From NCBI GenBank assembly GCA_024529925.1, contig JAFEUB010000735.1:2484501-2548500 (forward strand): a stretch of 64,000 bases of DNA, in the 5' to 3' direction. Positions 45,889 to 59,600 of this stretch are shown here, in pieces (position 1 is the first letter of the stretch; each line of letters begins with the position of its first letter). The DNA comes from Ophthalmolycus amberensis. Its lineage: Eukaryota; Chordata; Actinopteri; Perciformes; Zoarcidae. Made by a program: the position numbers and the translations under genes. The notes under the pieces were generated by a model. That model searched no databases, was not told the DNA's origin, and saw only the letters and a list, made by a program, of their open reading frames with translations.

Positions 45889-45898
45889 GGGACTTTCC
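45889..45898 (+). promoter_or_regulatory. Perfect kappaB decamer upstream of bcl3
   Basis: GGGACTTTCC, identical to the decamer in bcl3 intron 3, lies about 1.6 kb upstream of the bcl3 ATG and 3.4 kb upstream of cblc. BCL3 is an NF-kappaB partner and target in mammals, so autoregulation is plausible; occupancy is inferred. Confidence 0.4.
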
Positions 45899-48351
45899 TC
45901 TTTCCACTGAAGTGTGGAGTTGGCAACGGAAAGTCAAACTTGGTGTCTAAAGTCCCTAAAACACCCAGATACTGCACAAACATGCTCTGCAGCTGTCAAT
46001 GCACTCAACCATTAGGGTCTCCTCAGGCATTAAGTATCATTGTTTATTAAAAACACGGGCCTACCTCTTTAACGGCCAGTCTTACCCTGAACACACACTT
46101 GACAGAGGTCATTGTGAATGAGACACTGACTGAGGTTTGATGAGCTTAAAGAACATTCACATATGTAAACAGCAGTATCCCCATACCAATATTAATATTT
46201 AGTGGCTCAGTTTTCTGAGACACTGCAGCATAATGAATGCAGAGTCATCTCTGGCACAGATGAAGAGGTAGCATGAGGCCCTCTTGTGCCGCAAGAGAAA
46301 AGGTGAAACAAAACGAAGCATTAAGAAATACTATACTTTTCCAAAGAACGAAACTACATTTCAACAATACAGAGCAAACTTTTGTTCTCACTGGCTGCTG
46401 CGCAAGTAGCGTTGACATTTGTCTTTTGCAGCCGTTGGCGGGGCTTCTGCAACATGAACAACTGGAGAAAATCTAGCAGGAAGCCTATTTTTGTTCAGTT
46501 GAGTCATACGATTGTAAAGTATTTTTTAAAGCACATACTGTGCTCTTTAGTTAAGGGGACATAAGCTGGACACTGACATTTAAATGGGTAAAATAATCAG
46601 ATTTCAGTGACAACACGTCATTGGCTAAATTGTGACTGAGTTAGTGTCTCCCTCTTGTGGATGTTGAAGCAGAGGTTGTCAGTTCTCTCATTCTAATTAT
46701 TTATTGCTAATTCAAATGTTGGCCTGATATTAGCGTTGAAGGAATTGTTACAGCTACCACGAGGAACTTAAATTTTGTGTTGATTTATGCGATCAGTGTG
46801 GAAAAAAGCGGTAGTGTTGCCGAGCATCAGATTCCCTTTAGAAAACCTCTCATTTTACCATGAGGGGTCTGTCAGCCTGCCCTGCTCAGTCCTGGTTCTG
46901 GTTCTCCCGTGCCTACTTTCCCTCAGCGGGCAACACGGTCTGGGTCTCCAGCAGCATGGTGTCGGTGTCGGTGTCGGTTCCGTAGGGTCTGGCGGGGTAC
47001 CGAGGGGAGGCTCTGCTCCTGGCAGGAGGTGAAGCCGCTATACTGCCGGGGGTGGATGACTGTTTAGACAAAAACTAAACATGTAGCTTTTCCAACCTGA
47101 TAGACAAAATATTAATATTCCTTCAATGAAAATGTTCAACAACAAAAAAACAACAACCTATTGCTTACAATGCACTCTCCATATTAACACACTTTGAAAT
47201 GGACAATTGTTGTGCTTTTATTTACTATATGAAGAATGTGTACATTCTGGTGTTAATACATATGTAGTTTTACTTGATACTCCAACTACTGCTGAAAAGG
47301 ATATTAATAAGGTATTTATTTGAGCTGAAGCAGAGTTGATTTAAATCCCCCCTAGAGGAATAAAACAAGAACTAAAATATATTCAAAATGTATTGAATTT
47401 GTAAAATTGTTGAATGAAAACATAATCAAAAGATATATGATGAGACTATTTAGGTTAGATTAAAGGTTCTCAATAATGTTCAGAAAACTAATATAGCCGC
47501 AAACAACTATTTCATATACAGATACAGGGGGAGTAATGGCGTCCTGAGCAGAAAAGGAAGTCGCACCATGGATGTGTAAAGCTTTCTCCGCAACCTAAAG
47601 AATACAGAATGATAGTTTTTCTTAATATATATGTTGTCTAAATGTTTTTTAATCTATTTGCAACTCCTTTTTCAACTCCTCTGTATGTTCGGTACATATT
47701 GAGAAATTGACAATAAAGCTGACTTTGACTAAAGAGAACTGGATACAGCGCTGAAGGCATCAATACATACAAAAAGGTTTGCCATAAATACAATGTAGGT
47801 AAAGCTGCCTGTAGTTCTATACTCAGGTAAAACATAACTGTCTGATCATTCTGGATCTACTACTTGGTTTTCAGTGGAGGCTGTCATGCAGGCTATAAGT
47901 GCACCACTGCCATCTTCTGGTCAATGAACGCGGAGCAGACAACTTTATTTTACCCTTTTAAAAAATATATATATATATATTTTTTCCCACAAAGCCTGAA
48001 AAGAATAACTAAAAAGAAAATTATGTTTCAGTAACAGAGTAAAAAACAAACAACAATTGCGTATTTAAACGAGTACAGATTCAGTCATCTGGCCTCGTTT
48101 AGATGACAACATTTATTAATGATGAGCCCTACACTGTAAATTCAGATTGATTTATATTTGAAGTGTAGTCCATAGGTGCCAACTGTTGGAGGTGACTTTT
48201 CCTTTGAACACACAGGCATACTGTCAGTTAGTAAGTAGTCTGACTGCTGTCTGGATACCACGTAGTCACCGCTTTGATTCCAATGTTAAGGTATGAGTTC
48301 TCACCTCTCTGTCTTTCCATACTGCTTCTTCTTTGTGTCTCTTTCTTGATG

Positions 48352-48365
48352 TCTCTCTCTCTCTC

Positions 48366-48398
<33 letters not shown>

Positions 48399-48460
48399 TG
48401 CACTCCAGCAAAGAAAACAGACCTGTTTGGCTGGCTGCAACCAGGAAACCAATCAAAGGG

Positions 48461-48512
<52 letters not shown>
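48352..48512. repeat. Facing (CT)n and (GA)n tracts, an inverted simple repeat
   Basis: A CT tract (48352-48398, one GCT interruption) and a GA tract (48464-48512) are separated by 65 bases of unique DNA. They are complementary, so the pair could fold into a hairpin with a 45-bp stem, and each tract is a mirror repeat. The protein-like frames here (SLSLSLS, RERERE) are artefacts. Confidence 0.9.
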
Positions 48513-48515
<3 letters not shown>

Positions 48516-49329
48516 CGAGGGTGACATCAAGAAAGAGAAACAAAGAAGAAGCAGAAACATTTTAGCCAATGACAGAGGACATGTTTCCGCTGTGATGTAA
48601 ATAGTTGTCTCTTTTCTGTTGACCCTGACTATGTGGGACTGCTGTGCTGCCGAGCTGTGCGCATGATGAAAATCGGTAAGTGTGCTAGATAGGCTGAATA
48701 TGTAGGGGTGGAGTGAGTTGGGATGGTAGAAGTTGAAACAGTTTCAGAGTTGAGTATCAGTGGCAGGCACTCCCTTCCTTTGTTTTCAGTTCACTCTTTC
48801 TCATGCTTGGCCTCTTGTGTTATATTGTTGATGTTGTGAAAGTCTTTTTTTAAAAACAGCCTCTGTATATTGTAAACATATTTTTGTATTTTGTTGAAGA
48901 CCGGACTGAGGAGTGAGAGGCTACAAACGGACCGGAGTGGATCTCTGGGGTCAAAAGGCTAAGCTTCAAAATGCATTTTTAGAGATGCAGTAATCAAACG
49001 TGCCATCCATTGTTTGATGATGTAATACTGTTGGATTATTATCATATGGATCAAGCATGGATGCTGTATGAGGAGGCTAAGATGTGTGTTTTTCAGATGA
49101 AGCTGGGAACTCACAAAAATCACTGTAAAGATAATAAATACCATCTTAAAACCTAAGCCAGTATGAATAGCTGCTCCTATTTTTGCTTATAAACCTTCAC
49201 ATATTCAAAAGAGAGCTTTCACATCTCTTAAAACAGTAGGACCATTATTACTTATTGTCACGCCCCCTTACACGGGGACAGACTGACTTGTAAAGTTATT
49301 TTTGATTCACATCACTTCACAAGAGCGGA

Positions 49330-52300
49330 ATGATGGAGGCAGCAAGTTCAGGAGCCTCCCTGAGCCCAAAATTGAGTTCCCAGCCCCCCACCAGTGGAGA
49401 CCGGCGGCTGGTGGACAAGGCCCTCAAAAGACTGGACAAGCTCCGCCAGCTGTGCACTAATCCCCAGCTGGGCCTGAGGAACAGTCCACCATACCTGCCA
49501 GAGTTGGTATCGGAGACAACAACACTGCTCACAAAGGTTTGGGAGCCCTACCGAGGCCCCAGGGCGGCAGGCGGCCAGGTGCTCCGGGGAGATGAGGCCA
49601 AGTACCTCAGGGTCCATGTCAGAAACCTGCTGGATAAGACGGAGAGAGCTTTGCTGCTGTTTAAAGAGGGACGGGAGAAAATGTTTGAGGAGACGTCCAG
49701 CTACAGGTAAGACGGACCCTGGCTGACATCTTTACACAAGAAAGAAGTGTATGAAGCGTTTAAATAAATACTTATATAAATACATATATAAATAAATAAA
49801 TATTATATATATATATAATTATCTAATCAAATGCCTGATTCATTCTGTAATGATTGCGTCCTTTATCCTCTGGCCTTTTGAGCACTGCTCATGATAAAGT
49901 AACCATTCATTTTATAAGAGTCATGTTCTGTCCCATGTTGTTTCCCATTTTGGAGTACAAAACATCAATCACGAAACAATATTAGTTGCTTGAGAGAACA
50001 GTAATCAGCAACAATTTTGATTATCAATTAATTGTCTCAGTCATAGATCTGTGCACCGGCGACAGCGTTAACTCAGGAATGCGATATCTCAGGACCTGGA
50101 CTGGTCATTGTGACCTCACGTCTCTCCAATTCTCGTGAACGCAATATTTCAGTAGCCCCCTCGAGAGAATTATTTAAAATGTGGCTCAAAAGTCCACTTA
50201 GACTTAGGGATGAACCGAGGTCACGGTGACTTCACAAAACACATTTTTGGCCAAAACTCAATTTCACACAAATGTCTAATAGGAACAAATTATGACATTT
50301 TGGACAGACATGAATTCAAACTGCAACTTGATTGTTTGGCGGAGGCATACAACTGCAAGGCGGTAATTCTAGTTTTGGACTGTTCGGAAAAAACATCGGA
50401 AGACATCATCTTGGACTCACAGAAGTTGTGATGGGCTTTTTCACTATATTTAGAGACTAAATGATGAATTGATTAATCGATAATGGAAATAAGTAGGTGT
50501 AGCCCAAAAACATATATTTGTTTATTGTCCAATACTTGTTCACGCAAATAAATGAATAAATACATTTCTGCATTGTCTGACTCTCCTGACACTATCGAGC
50601 CATTTTTGTTTTATTTGCTCAGGTTTTGAGATATCCGTCTCTGATTTCTACTGAACTACAACTACATTCTGAAACAGCAACATTTATTTCCAGAAACAGT
50701 GTTTCCGATAATAATAACTATGTGGATTACCCAGAATAACGGGGAAACGTTTTCTGTGAAGAGCTTGGATTCTTTGAGCGCCACGAATAAAATCCCATTC
50801 AAACAAACGAAATGTCGGAGACCTCGCAACCGGAACAATTAAAACCAAAACTTTCTGCGATCTCTTGGGCTCTTTACACAGCTAATGCTCTTTAAACAAA
50901 AGTAAGAGAATCCAAAAATAGTCCTCTTTATTTGCATAACGTAAAGAGTCATAACCTAATAGTTGACAGTTATGATAGAAGCCGCGTCTAACACTAACTC
51001 AAATAATTAAATGAACTCAAATAACTATGTTACACTATATATATAGAAGCGCTTAATTAAATAACTTCCCCGGTTCCCACAAGTCAAATACCTCACTGTG
51101 TGCCAGAGAAGAAGAAAAAATGACAACGTTCATTCAATTTGCTGTTTGGCTAAAGTGGATATTTTGGAGCAGACGTTGGAGTTTGGGCTGCGTCTGCGTC
51201 TCTTGTTGGGACTACTAATGACGAAGATGGAAAAAGGGCCAAACCTGCATCTTTGTGATGCTAATTTGGAGGAAACTTGGCAAAAGCAACCTCAGTATGT
51301 GAGCAGCTTGGGAGAGAGACTGTCTGGCTTTAAACAGACATTTTTTTACCGTATCTTCTAACCTGCATGCGGCCTAAATTCAGGACTATATCTCTTTCTT
51401 ATACTTTTACATCTGTCCGTCCATCCAATTGAGACAATTTTACTCTACTACACACACACTGTATGCAAATTGTTACAGACACCAGATTTTATCAACGTTT
51501 TTATTCCAACAAGATCTGCAAATCAGATATGTTTAGATATTTATTGCGTCATCTTTCACATAATAGCAGATGGTCTTCCCACCGCAGCCAGATCTGCATG
51601 AGCAGTCATGTGGCAAGCATAGTATTAGGTGTAATGTGGTTAAATGCACGGCAAATTTTGCAAATATCGTCTTTTGTATTTTTTACAACATCTTACAATG
51701 TGCTCTTTTCTTCTGCTTGTTTTCCCACTGACTCAGGCCACTAAGCTGCAGGCACTTAGTCTATTTCTAAAAACATTGACGGCTGGATGGTTAAAGAGAT
51801 TAGTCTCCCATTAGTAAGAGAATTTTCTTTCACGTGAAGTTAAAAACAGAAGTGAGATACATCTGACGCGGGAGGCGACAGAAACAGTGACAGTGGAAGG
51901 TTTAAGTGACACACTGATGGCTTCGACCTCTTCTGACTGGAATTGATGTAACACATGCAAATGTGCAAACTCCGTTTAAACATGCAACTAGAATTGTGAG
52001 CAGAAACAACACATATAAGTCGATTAATAGATCATATTATGTTACGATTAAAGATGAAAATTCAGCTTATGTTTTTACAAATGTATACATTTCACATAAA
52101 AAATGTAACTGGCTATGCCCTAGCGGGTTTCATTTTATGTTTAATTTTGACTCACAAATATTTGATTAACATTTCTATTATCTTAGTGTACTCATTGTGT
52201 TTAGGGTGTTGTTTTTTAACGTTAATTCAAGTTAAAACATGTTGTCGTGTAATGCAAAACAACTTTTCACCAAACAAACACGGATATTTAATCTCAATGG

Positions 52301-55300
52301 ATTTTAGGACGCAGAAATGATTTGAATCTAGAACATATGAGCATTAATGTTAACATTGAGGGTCACTCAGAGCTAGCTTTAGGTTCTGCGTCTTTAAATT
52401 TCAAAGCTAAAATTTGGAAATGTTGAAAAATGCATAAGAACAATTAATATAATGTTAAAATCATATATGTAGTGAGCCTAGAAGAGCCTAGAAAGAGAGT
52501 ACAGTGAATAATACTGATAAAGACCGGTCTGAAGTGGCACACTGGCCACTGGAACATTTTGTGGTATTTACAGACAAGCATGCAGCAGAGAGCATCCTGT
52601 TTGCTCGCTGGACTACCTGTTGTGTGTGTTTGCGTTTGTCTGTGTGTGTGTATCTATGGAAAGTATCAGCAATGCTTGTTTCAACTGAACAGAAGCAGTA
52701 GAGTATCAAATGAACAACAGTTAGAGCTATGTTTCTCTAAAAAAAGGTGGTTGTAGAATTGTATCTTAACTTATTTCTTTTAATCTCCACACAATCGAAT
52801 CATAGCCAATGCGTATAGTTTTTACCACAGTTGTCATTGCTGAACATACTTGCCTGGTTAGACAAACATGACTTCAGTGCAAGTTGGAGTCTTAACTCGA
52901 AGATAGTTTATCTCTTGCATACAAGTAGAAGGCAAGAGATAAAAAAGACTAAGGATTTTTCTGCAGATACAAATGTACCAGGCCTTTGACACTTGAACTG
53001 TATGAATACTATAAGGAGGTGTGTGAGATGACGTTTATCAGTTTGAAACAAATGAGTTATAGTCCCACAAGATGGTCTTATGTATTTGTATAAGAGATCA
53101 AATGTATTTCAACACCACAGGTCCAGAAAAAATGTCCAAATAAAGTATATCATTTCTATTTCTGTATCAGCAACTGAAAGTCTGCTGTGTTTTTCATTCT
53201 CAGGAGGAACTTGACCAAACTGTCCTTGCTGTTCAGTCACATGCTCTGGGAGCTGAGGGCCATGTTTCCAGGGGGCGGTTTTCAGGGTGACGCCTACAGG
53301 GTGACTAAAACAGAGGCTGCAGAGTTTTGGATGCGTTCATTTGGAAACAAGTGAGTGTGGGTAATTCAAGTTTTGTTGCCGAGTTGTGTGTCCACTTTTG
53401 CTATCTGCTAATATGATGCTCTGACAGGTGTGTAGTGCAGTGGAATAGTTTCAAAGAGCAGCTGCGGAGTGTACACACATTTGAGGAAGGGATGGAGTCC
53501 ATGGCCCTAAAGTCAACAATAGATCTCACCTGCAATGACCACATCACTGTGTTTGAGTTTGACATCTTCACGAGACTGTTTCAGGTAGGTTGAAATATTC
53601 CAATCAAAAATATTAAACGGATTTCTTAAAGAAATAGTTTAACATTTTGGTAAATACGCTCAGTGGCTTTCTTGCCAAGAATTAAGAAGATGGATACATC
53701 TCTCATATCTGTACCAAGAAATAGTCCGGCCATCATTTGTTGCACAATTCTAAACAAACAAGCCGTGATGTGTCAATTAGTCCATTTTGGAAGTGCTAGT
53801 ATGCAGATTTTGTTACAGAGCCAGGCTAGCTGGTTCCCCCTGTTTCCAGTCTTCATGCTAAGCTAAGCTAACTGGCTGTAGCTCTACATCTAATGAACAG
53901 ACATGAGAGAGGTATCTTCTCATCTACAACAACTCTTGGCAAGACAGCGCATAAGCCTTTTTTTCCCACAACAGTGAACTATTCCTTTAATGATGAAACG
54001 TCATGAACATCCTGAGTCTCCTCTCATTTTAGCCCTGGGGGTCACTCATAAGGAACTGGAACCAGCTAGCGGTGACTCATCCCGGCTACATGGCCTTCCT
54101 CACCTATGACCAGGTTATAGCTCGTCTGGAACACTACCTGCACAGACCCGGCAGGTGAGGACGAGCACAGCAACAAACTCTGACTGATGCACTTCCTGGA
54201 GAAGATGATATGTGTCACACATATCTCAAAACTCAAATAGCACGATGGAGGATGTTGAGTACTCGAGTTCAAATCTGACAGTTGATCTAATTGGTAAGAA
54301 ATCAGGTCCATGAAGCAACATAGAAACACAGCACTCCATCTTTAACTACCTGGCTATTCATTATGAAAAGTTGGCAAGAGGCTTTTTATTACTGGTAAAA
54401 GTACCATGTATTTCTTTTTCTCTTGAGTTTTTGGCATATATTTCATAGCTCATCAAACTCAGCAGCTCATGATAATAATCATGGCCCATACTGTAGCATC
54501 ACTGTATAGCTGTTTTAAGAATGAGAGGAATTGTATTGTAATTAATTTCTGAAATACAGAAAATAACAAAGTAAGTGCAGACCAATATATTATTGCGATA
54601 GACTAACGGACACCCAAAAACTAAATAATAATCAAGTGACATATCTGTTAACTTTAATGTCTACATGTAAACAAGTGTGATTTACAAGGATCTATTTCTC
54701 TCTCTTAGCTATATCTTTCGCCTGAGCTGCACAAGAATGGGCCAGTGGGCTATTGGCCATGTGACCAGTGGAGGTAGCATCGTCCAGACCATCCCCCAGA
54801 ATGCACCTCTCTATCAGGCACTCATTCAGGGCTTCAAGGCAGGCTGGTCAGGACAAACACACACATCTCTCTGCTTCATTTTTTTTCTTTGTTTGTGTTT
54901 TTTCTCTAAGTGCTGTGTGCTTCTGTGCCTGCAGCTACCTGTACCCAGATGGCCGTGATGTGAACCCCGACCTGACAAGCTTGTATGAACCGGCCCAGAG
55001 GGGCAAAGTCAAAGTTACAGAAGTAAGCTGATGCTCTTCATGCTCCTTCATCAATTAATCAAACTGCCAACAGGATCCTGAGGCTTTACCAAGACATAAC
55101 ATACATCATATCCTGGATTGTTCTCTTATCGTTTTCCGTCTTGTCTCTCTTGTCCATCCACCCACACCGCCACTGTACCACCCAACAGGAGCAGTATGAG
55201 CTTTACTGTGACATAGGCAGCACCTTCCAGCTGTGTAAGATCTGTGCAGAGAGGGATAAGGACACTCGTATCCAGCCCTGTGGGCATCTCCTGTGCCAAA

Positions 55301-56556
55301 CCTGCCTTACAGGCTGGCAGGTATGAATCCACATCCACCTACTCATTGTAGCCTAACTGTACAGAATTTCAAAACGCATGCTCGTCTTCAGCCGCTTTCT
55401 GCTTATTACTGACATGTTATATAGACTTTTACTTTAACCGTTTTGTGTGTTTAGTGGAGGGAAACAGTCAGGTTGACTAAACTACATTTAGTCAAAAATA
55501 TGCAAGTGTTTAACAAAGGGCGTGAGTGATGTTCACGTGCGTTCTATAACATAACCCTCACAAATCAATGACATGACTGATGTATTCATTTTAAACCAAT
55601 AAACTCAAATTTCTCAGTATCTCCACATACAATGTTTCACTGAAATGAAGAATTGCAGAGAAATGGTTTTATCTGCGCAAAACTTTCCTTGATTAAAAAA
55701 GAAAAAATATAAATTAACATAGTCTTGCTTTAAAAACACTATGAACCACAGCTAATTCTATAAGGTTCTATAATGTTATCCACATATTTCTATTAAGTTT
55801 ATGTGGAACTGTTCCACTTCTTTTTCAGGAAATAAGAGCATTTTTTTTAGATACATTGCATCAGTCAGCCTGGTTGACACAAGACAATATTTCAGGAAAT
55901 ATTCAACACCTGTGCTTGTGAATTGGGTCATTCAGGCCACAAAAAGAGCAAAAGAGCAAAAAAAAAAGAAAAAAAGAGCAAAAAGACATTTAAAGCATCT
56001 TAAACCAATTATTTGCATGAGCAAATAGTTTGATAACTTACCGGAAAGACAAGCACAAAGCTCGGTTCAATGGTTAAAAAAAGAAAAGGGCTGTGAAGTG
56101 AACCATTACTATCAATGACAGATGCCATGCAGTATGCAAACTGACAACTGTAAACTTGTAGACGGGGACTGATAACATCTATGTAAATGTTAATGAGTTA
56201 ATGTTATACGGTTGACCTTCAATGAAATCAATCACATTTGACCAGTTTAGATGGCAACCGAATCCCAAAAGTCTGTCTGAAAATGTTATCTTCACGTGGA
56301 CAGCATGTCCTGTGTGCACTTTTCTCCCGACTTCCTACTTCCTCTTTTTTTAGAATGACATTGAAGACATCCAGTCAGAATTAAAACTGCTGCTACAGCT
56401 TCATGTCAGCCAACCAATAGCCTCCAATCTGTTCTGGAGGTGTTTACGTCTTTGCAAAGGTGCAGAGCAGCATGTCCTGACATTTGGCTGATGACTTCCT
56501 GTGTGAACACAGGCTCACATCCTCCTCAAACTGCTTAGGTCACATTCACTTTGTTC

Positions 56557-56629
<73 letters not shown>

Positions 56630-59600
56630 CGCGTGAGAGAGAGAGAAAGACTGACAGGAAAAGAAAATTAAACATGCTTTGTGGATGTCAGACAATGGAA
56701 AAGTTGTAAGTTAGTCTAGATTGTGGTCAACCACACTTCCTCATCAACAGCAAGTTTACAATACAACTCAAAGACCTTCACAAGCACTTAAACTCTGAAC
56801 TAAATCACAATTTCAAAGCCATCTGCACACATTTGCAGCTGAATCCCAAAAGTTACCAAAAGATTACCAAAGTGATTTTACAAGATAACTTGTAAATCCT
56901 GGAGAGAGACTAAGCATGTATGCTTAAGCAATGAAAGTAAAATGTTACGACAATTCATCTTTATCTGGTTTACATTCGGGGGAAACCGCAATCTACAGAG
57001 TCTGTTGAACCTGGTGGTTTCCACCTCCTTCATCTTTTTCGGAAAACTGGTGCCTTCATTCTTTGAAGAGGAGTCCAACATATTCCACTACACTTCAAAG
57101 GACACAAAGCTGTTCTCGAGACAACGGGTGACAAACATTCATTTGGTGTTTCCATTACCCTGTCGATGACCTGTCGTTGAAAACTATCTAGCAGAAGTCA
57201 GATGGCCACACCTGCCCATACTGTCGCTGCGACATCAGAGGAACAGAGTCCATCCTCGTCGAGCCCTACCAGCCAGGCAGCGGTCAGTGGGAGGAGGAGG
57301 AGGGTGAGGAGGACCAAGAGGAGGAGGACCATGAGGACATCGAACTGATAGTAAAAGAAATGGCTGCCCTGAGGAAGGTGTGTGAATATATTTCTGTATA
57401 TGATCATTTGTTTTGTTTAATTCCAGCCATGCTGGTCTGTCAGTTAGTACACCACTTCGGTCCAGAACGAAAATGCTCAACACTTACTGTATGGATTGAC
57501 ATGACATTTGGTGGAGACATTGGTGATTCTCAGAGGAGGAATTTGTTGATCCCCTGACCTTTTCTCTTGTGCCACAATGAGGTTGATATTTGTGTCATTC
57601 ATGTGCCCCTCATTGTCATAACCATTTTGATTCCTCAACGTTTCATCTAGCTCCATTATCAGGGCAATGTTTTGCAATGTAATGTGTCCAATACTTTGGT
57701 TTGGGACCAAATACCTGCAAAACGAATGACATTTGCATCAGCCTCAGCTGTACTTTGTTTTTAGTGCTAATTAGCAGATGTTAATGTGCTAAACTAATAT
57801 TGTGAACGTGGTAAACATTACCTGCTAAACATCAGCATGTTATAGTTGTCAATGTGAGCATATTGACATTAGCATTTAGCTCAACGCATTGCTTTGGTAC
57901 CACTAGCATGGCTGCAGACTCTTTGTATTGTTGTTTGTGTCCGTCTGCAACTCATTCAATTTAGTACATGCTTGAAGTTCAGTTATTAAAAGGTATTGTA
58001 TCAGTTTGCAACATGCACTCCTCCAGAGTTTTTTTTTTTAATTCCTCACTGACTGCCTACATTTTCCCTGAACAGTTCTCAAGTTTGGATTACCAGGTTC
58101 CCAGGTCCCACCTCAGCGCTCCACCTCTGCTCCCTAGAAAAAGGACAACCCCACACTGTCCATCTCCCTCCACTCAATCCCCAACATCAGAAACCAAGAC
58201 TCTGGACAAACACTCCCCTTCCCATTCAGTAAGTTCCCACAGACACTCAAGCTATATGCATTAACATATAATGACACAGTATGCTCACCAACTGCAGTGT
58301 GAATATGTGTAGTAGCCAGGGATGAAAGAAACTAATTACATTTGGTCAATTGTTACTGTAACAAAGTGATTTTGTTTTTAGTAAGTATTGTATTTACCTT
58401 CATCCCTCCTAGTGGCTGGTGGCTGCATCTTTGTGACATGTTTTCTCTCGTCAGCAGGCTCAGAGTGGCAATGACGCACCTAGAAGAAACAAAAAACAGA
58501 CAAAAATGAAAAGGTAAGACACTGTTTAAACTGATTGTGCAGTTTGTTTTGTAGTTATGTGTTTGTAGGTTCCACCTTAAATTGCACGTGTCTTTATGCA
58601 TATTTCTCCATTAATTAGTTTACCTATACAATAAAAGCATAGTAATAAAAAGAACATTGTAAACAAGGGATATTTAGTATATAGTGGACTGTTTTACTAA
58701 ACTAGTTTCACACACAAATATGACAATTATTATTATGTTTGCAGTGTTACTAATCATCAGTAAAGAGTATCATGCTAAAGACATATATTGGAGTTGATTA
58801 AGTGATTAACCTTTGTTTCCATTTCTTGTTGTTCTGTTTTAAGCAGCGCTGAATTAATCACAGAAGCAAAGTTTTCGTCTTCTGCTCAGAAGAGTGTCGA
58901 CAGTAAGTCACGGCATTTTATAGCCTACACTCCTGAACTGTGCACTGTGTTGAAATATAAATATAATTGAGATTATTCTACACTATGCAGATGATGTAAT
59001 CTGAAAAATGTAAAATGGTTATAAACTGGTAGCTCCAAAATTGTTTTCAAAAATAAATTAAATCCTCCCCGTATTCAGAAATTGATAGCATACGAGGAAC
59101 ACTCGTAACAAAAGAAGCCCACATTGTTATTGAAATAATATTACCAAGATTAGGAACTGCATGTTTCTTTTAAGGACGTTTCTCATTTGGTTCTTTTATG
59201 CAAATGATCTTTTCTTTCCTCACAGAAGTCTGTTTCTGAATGAATCTTGCTAACCCGACTCCTCCATCTTTATTTTATTGTTCCCAAATGAAACCTATTC
59301 ATAGACCCTTTCACATCAGACATTTTGACAATGAATGCTGGCTCCGTTCCAGCAATTATTGCAATGCAATGCAGCAATTAATACTGCGATTAGTGACGCA
59401 GGTCCAAATGTTTGCTGTGGAGATAAGTAGATTCTACTTTAGTTTTGCTCCCAGGGTTTTACCCTCATGTCATGCCCACCATGCAATGGCTTTGAGACCA
59501 TTTATGCATTCAGTCTTCTCAATTCCAGTAAAAAGTTACGACTCAAAACTTCATTGGTAACTCATAGTCTAATACAAGTCTCAGCTAGAATTGTTTCATT

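Larger units (their letters stand above)
44280..49250. other. Divergent intergenic region between bcl3 and cblc
   Basis: The two genes are transcribed away from each other. No gene was recognised in these 5 kb. Seen here: a perfect kappaB decamer (45889-45898), short ATATAT runs (near 47966), and a CT tract facing a GA tract (48352-48512). A possible noncoding exon with donor ATCG|GTAAGTG near 48675 could be an upstream cblc exon, but only the donor supports it. Confidence 0.5.

Noticed and set aside
46962..46985. Short GTGTCG hexamer triplication
   Set aside because: Only three units; not distinguishable from chance and not in a gene.
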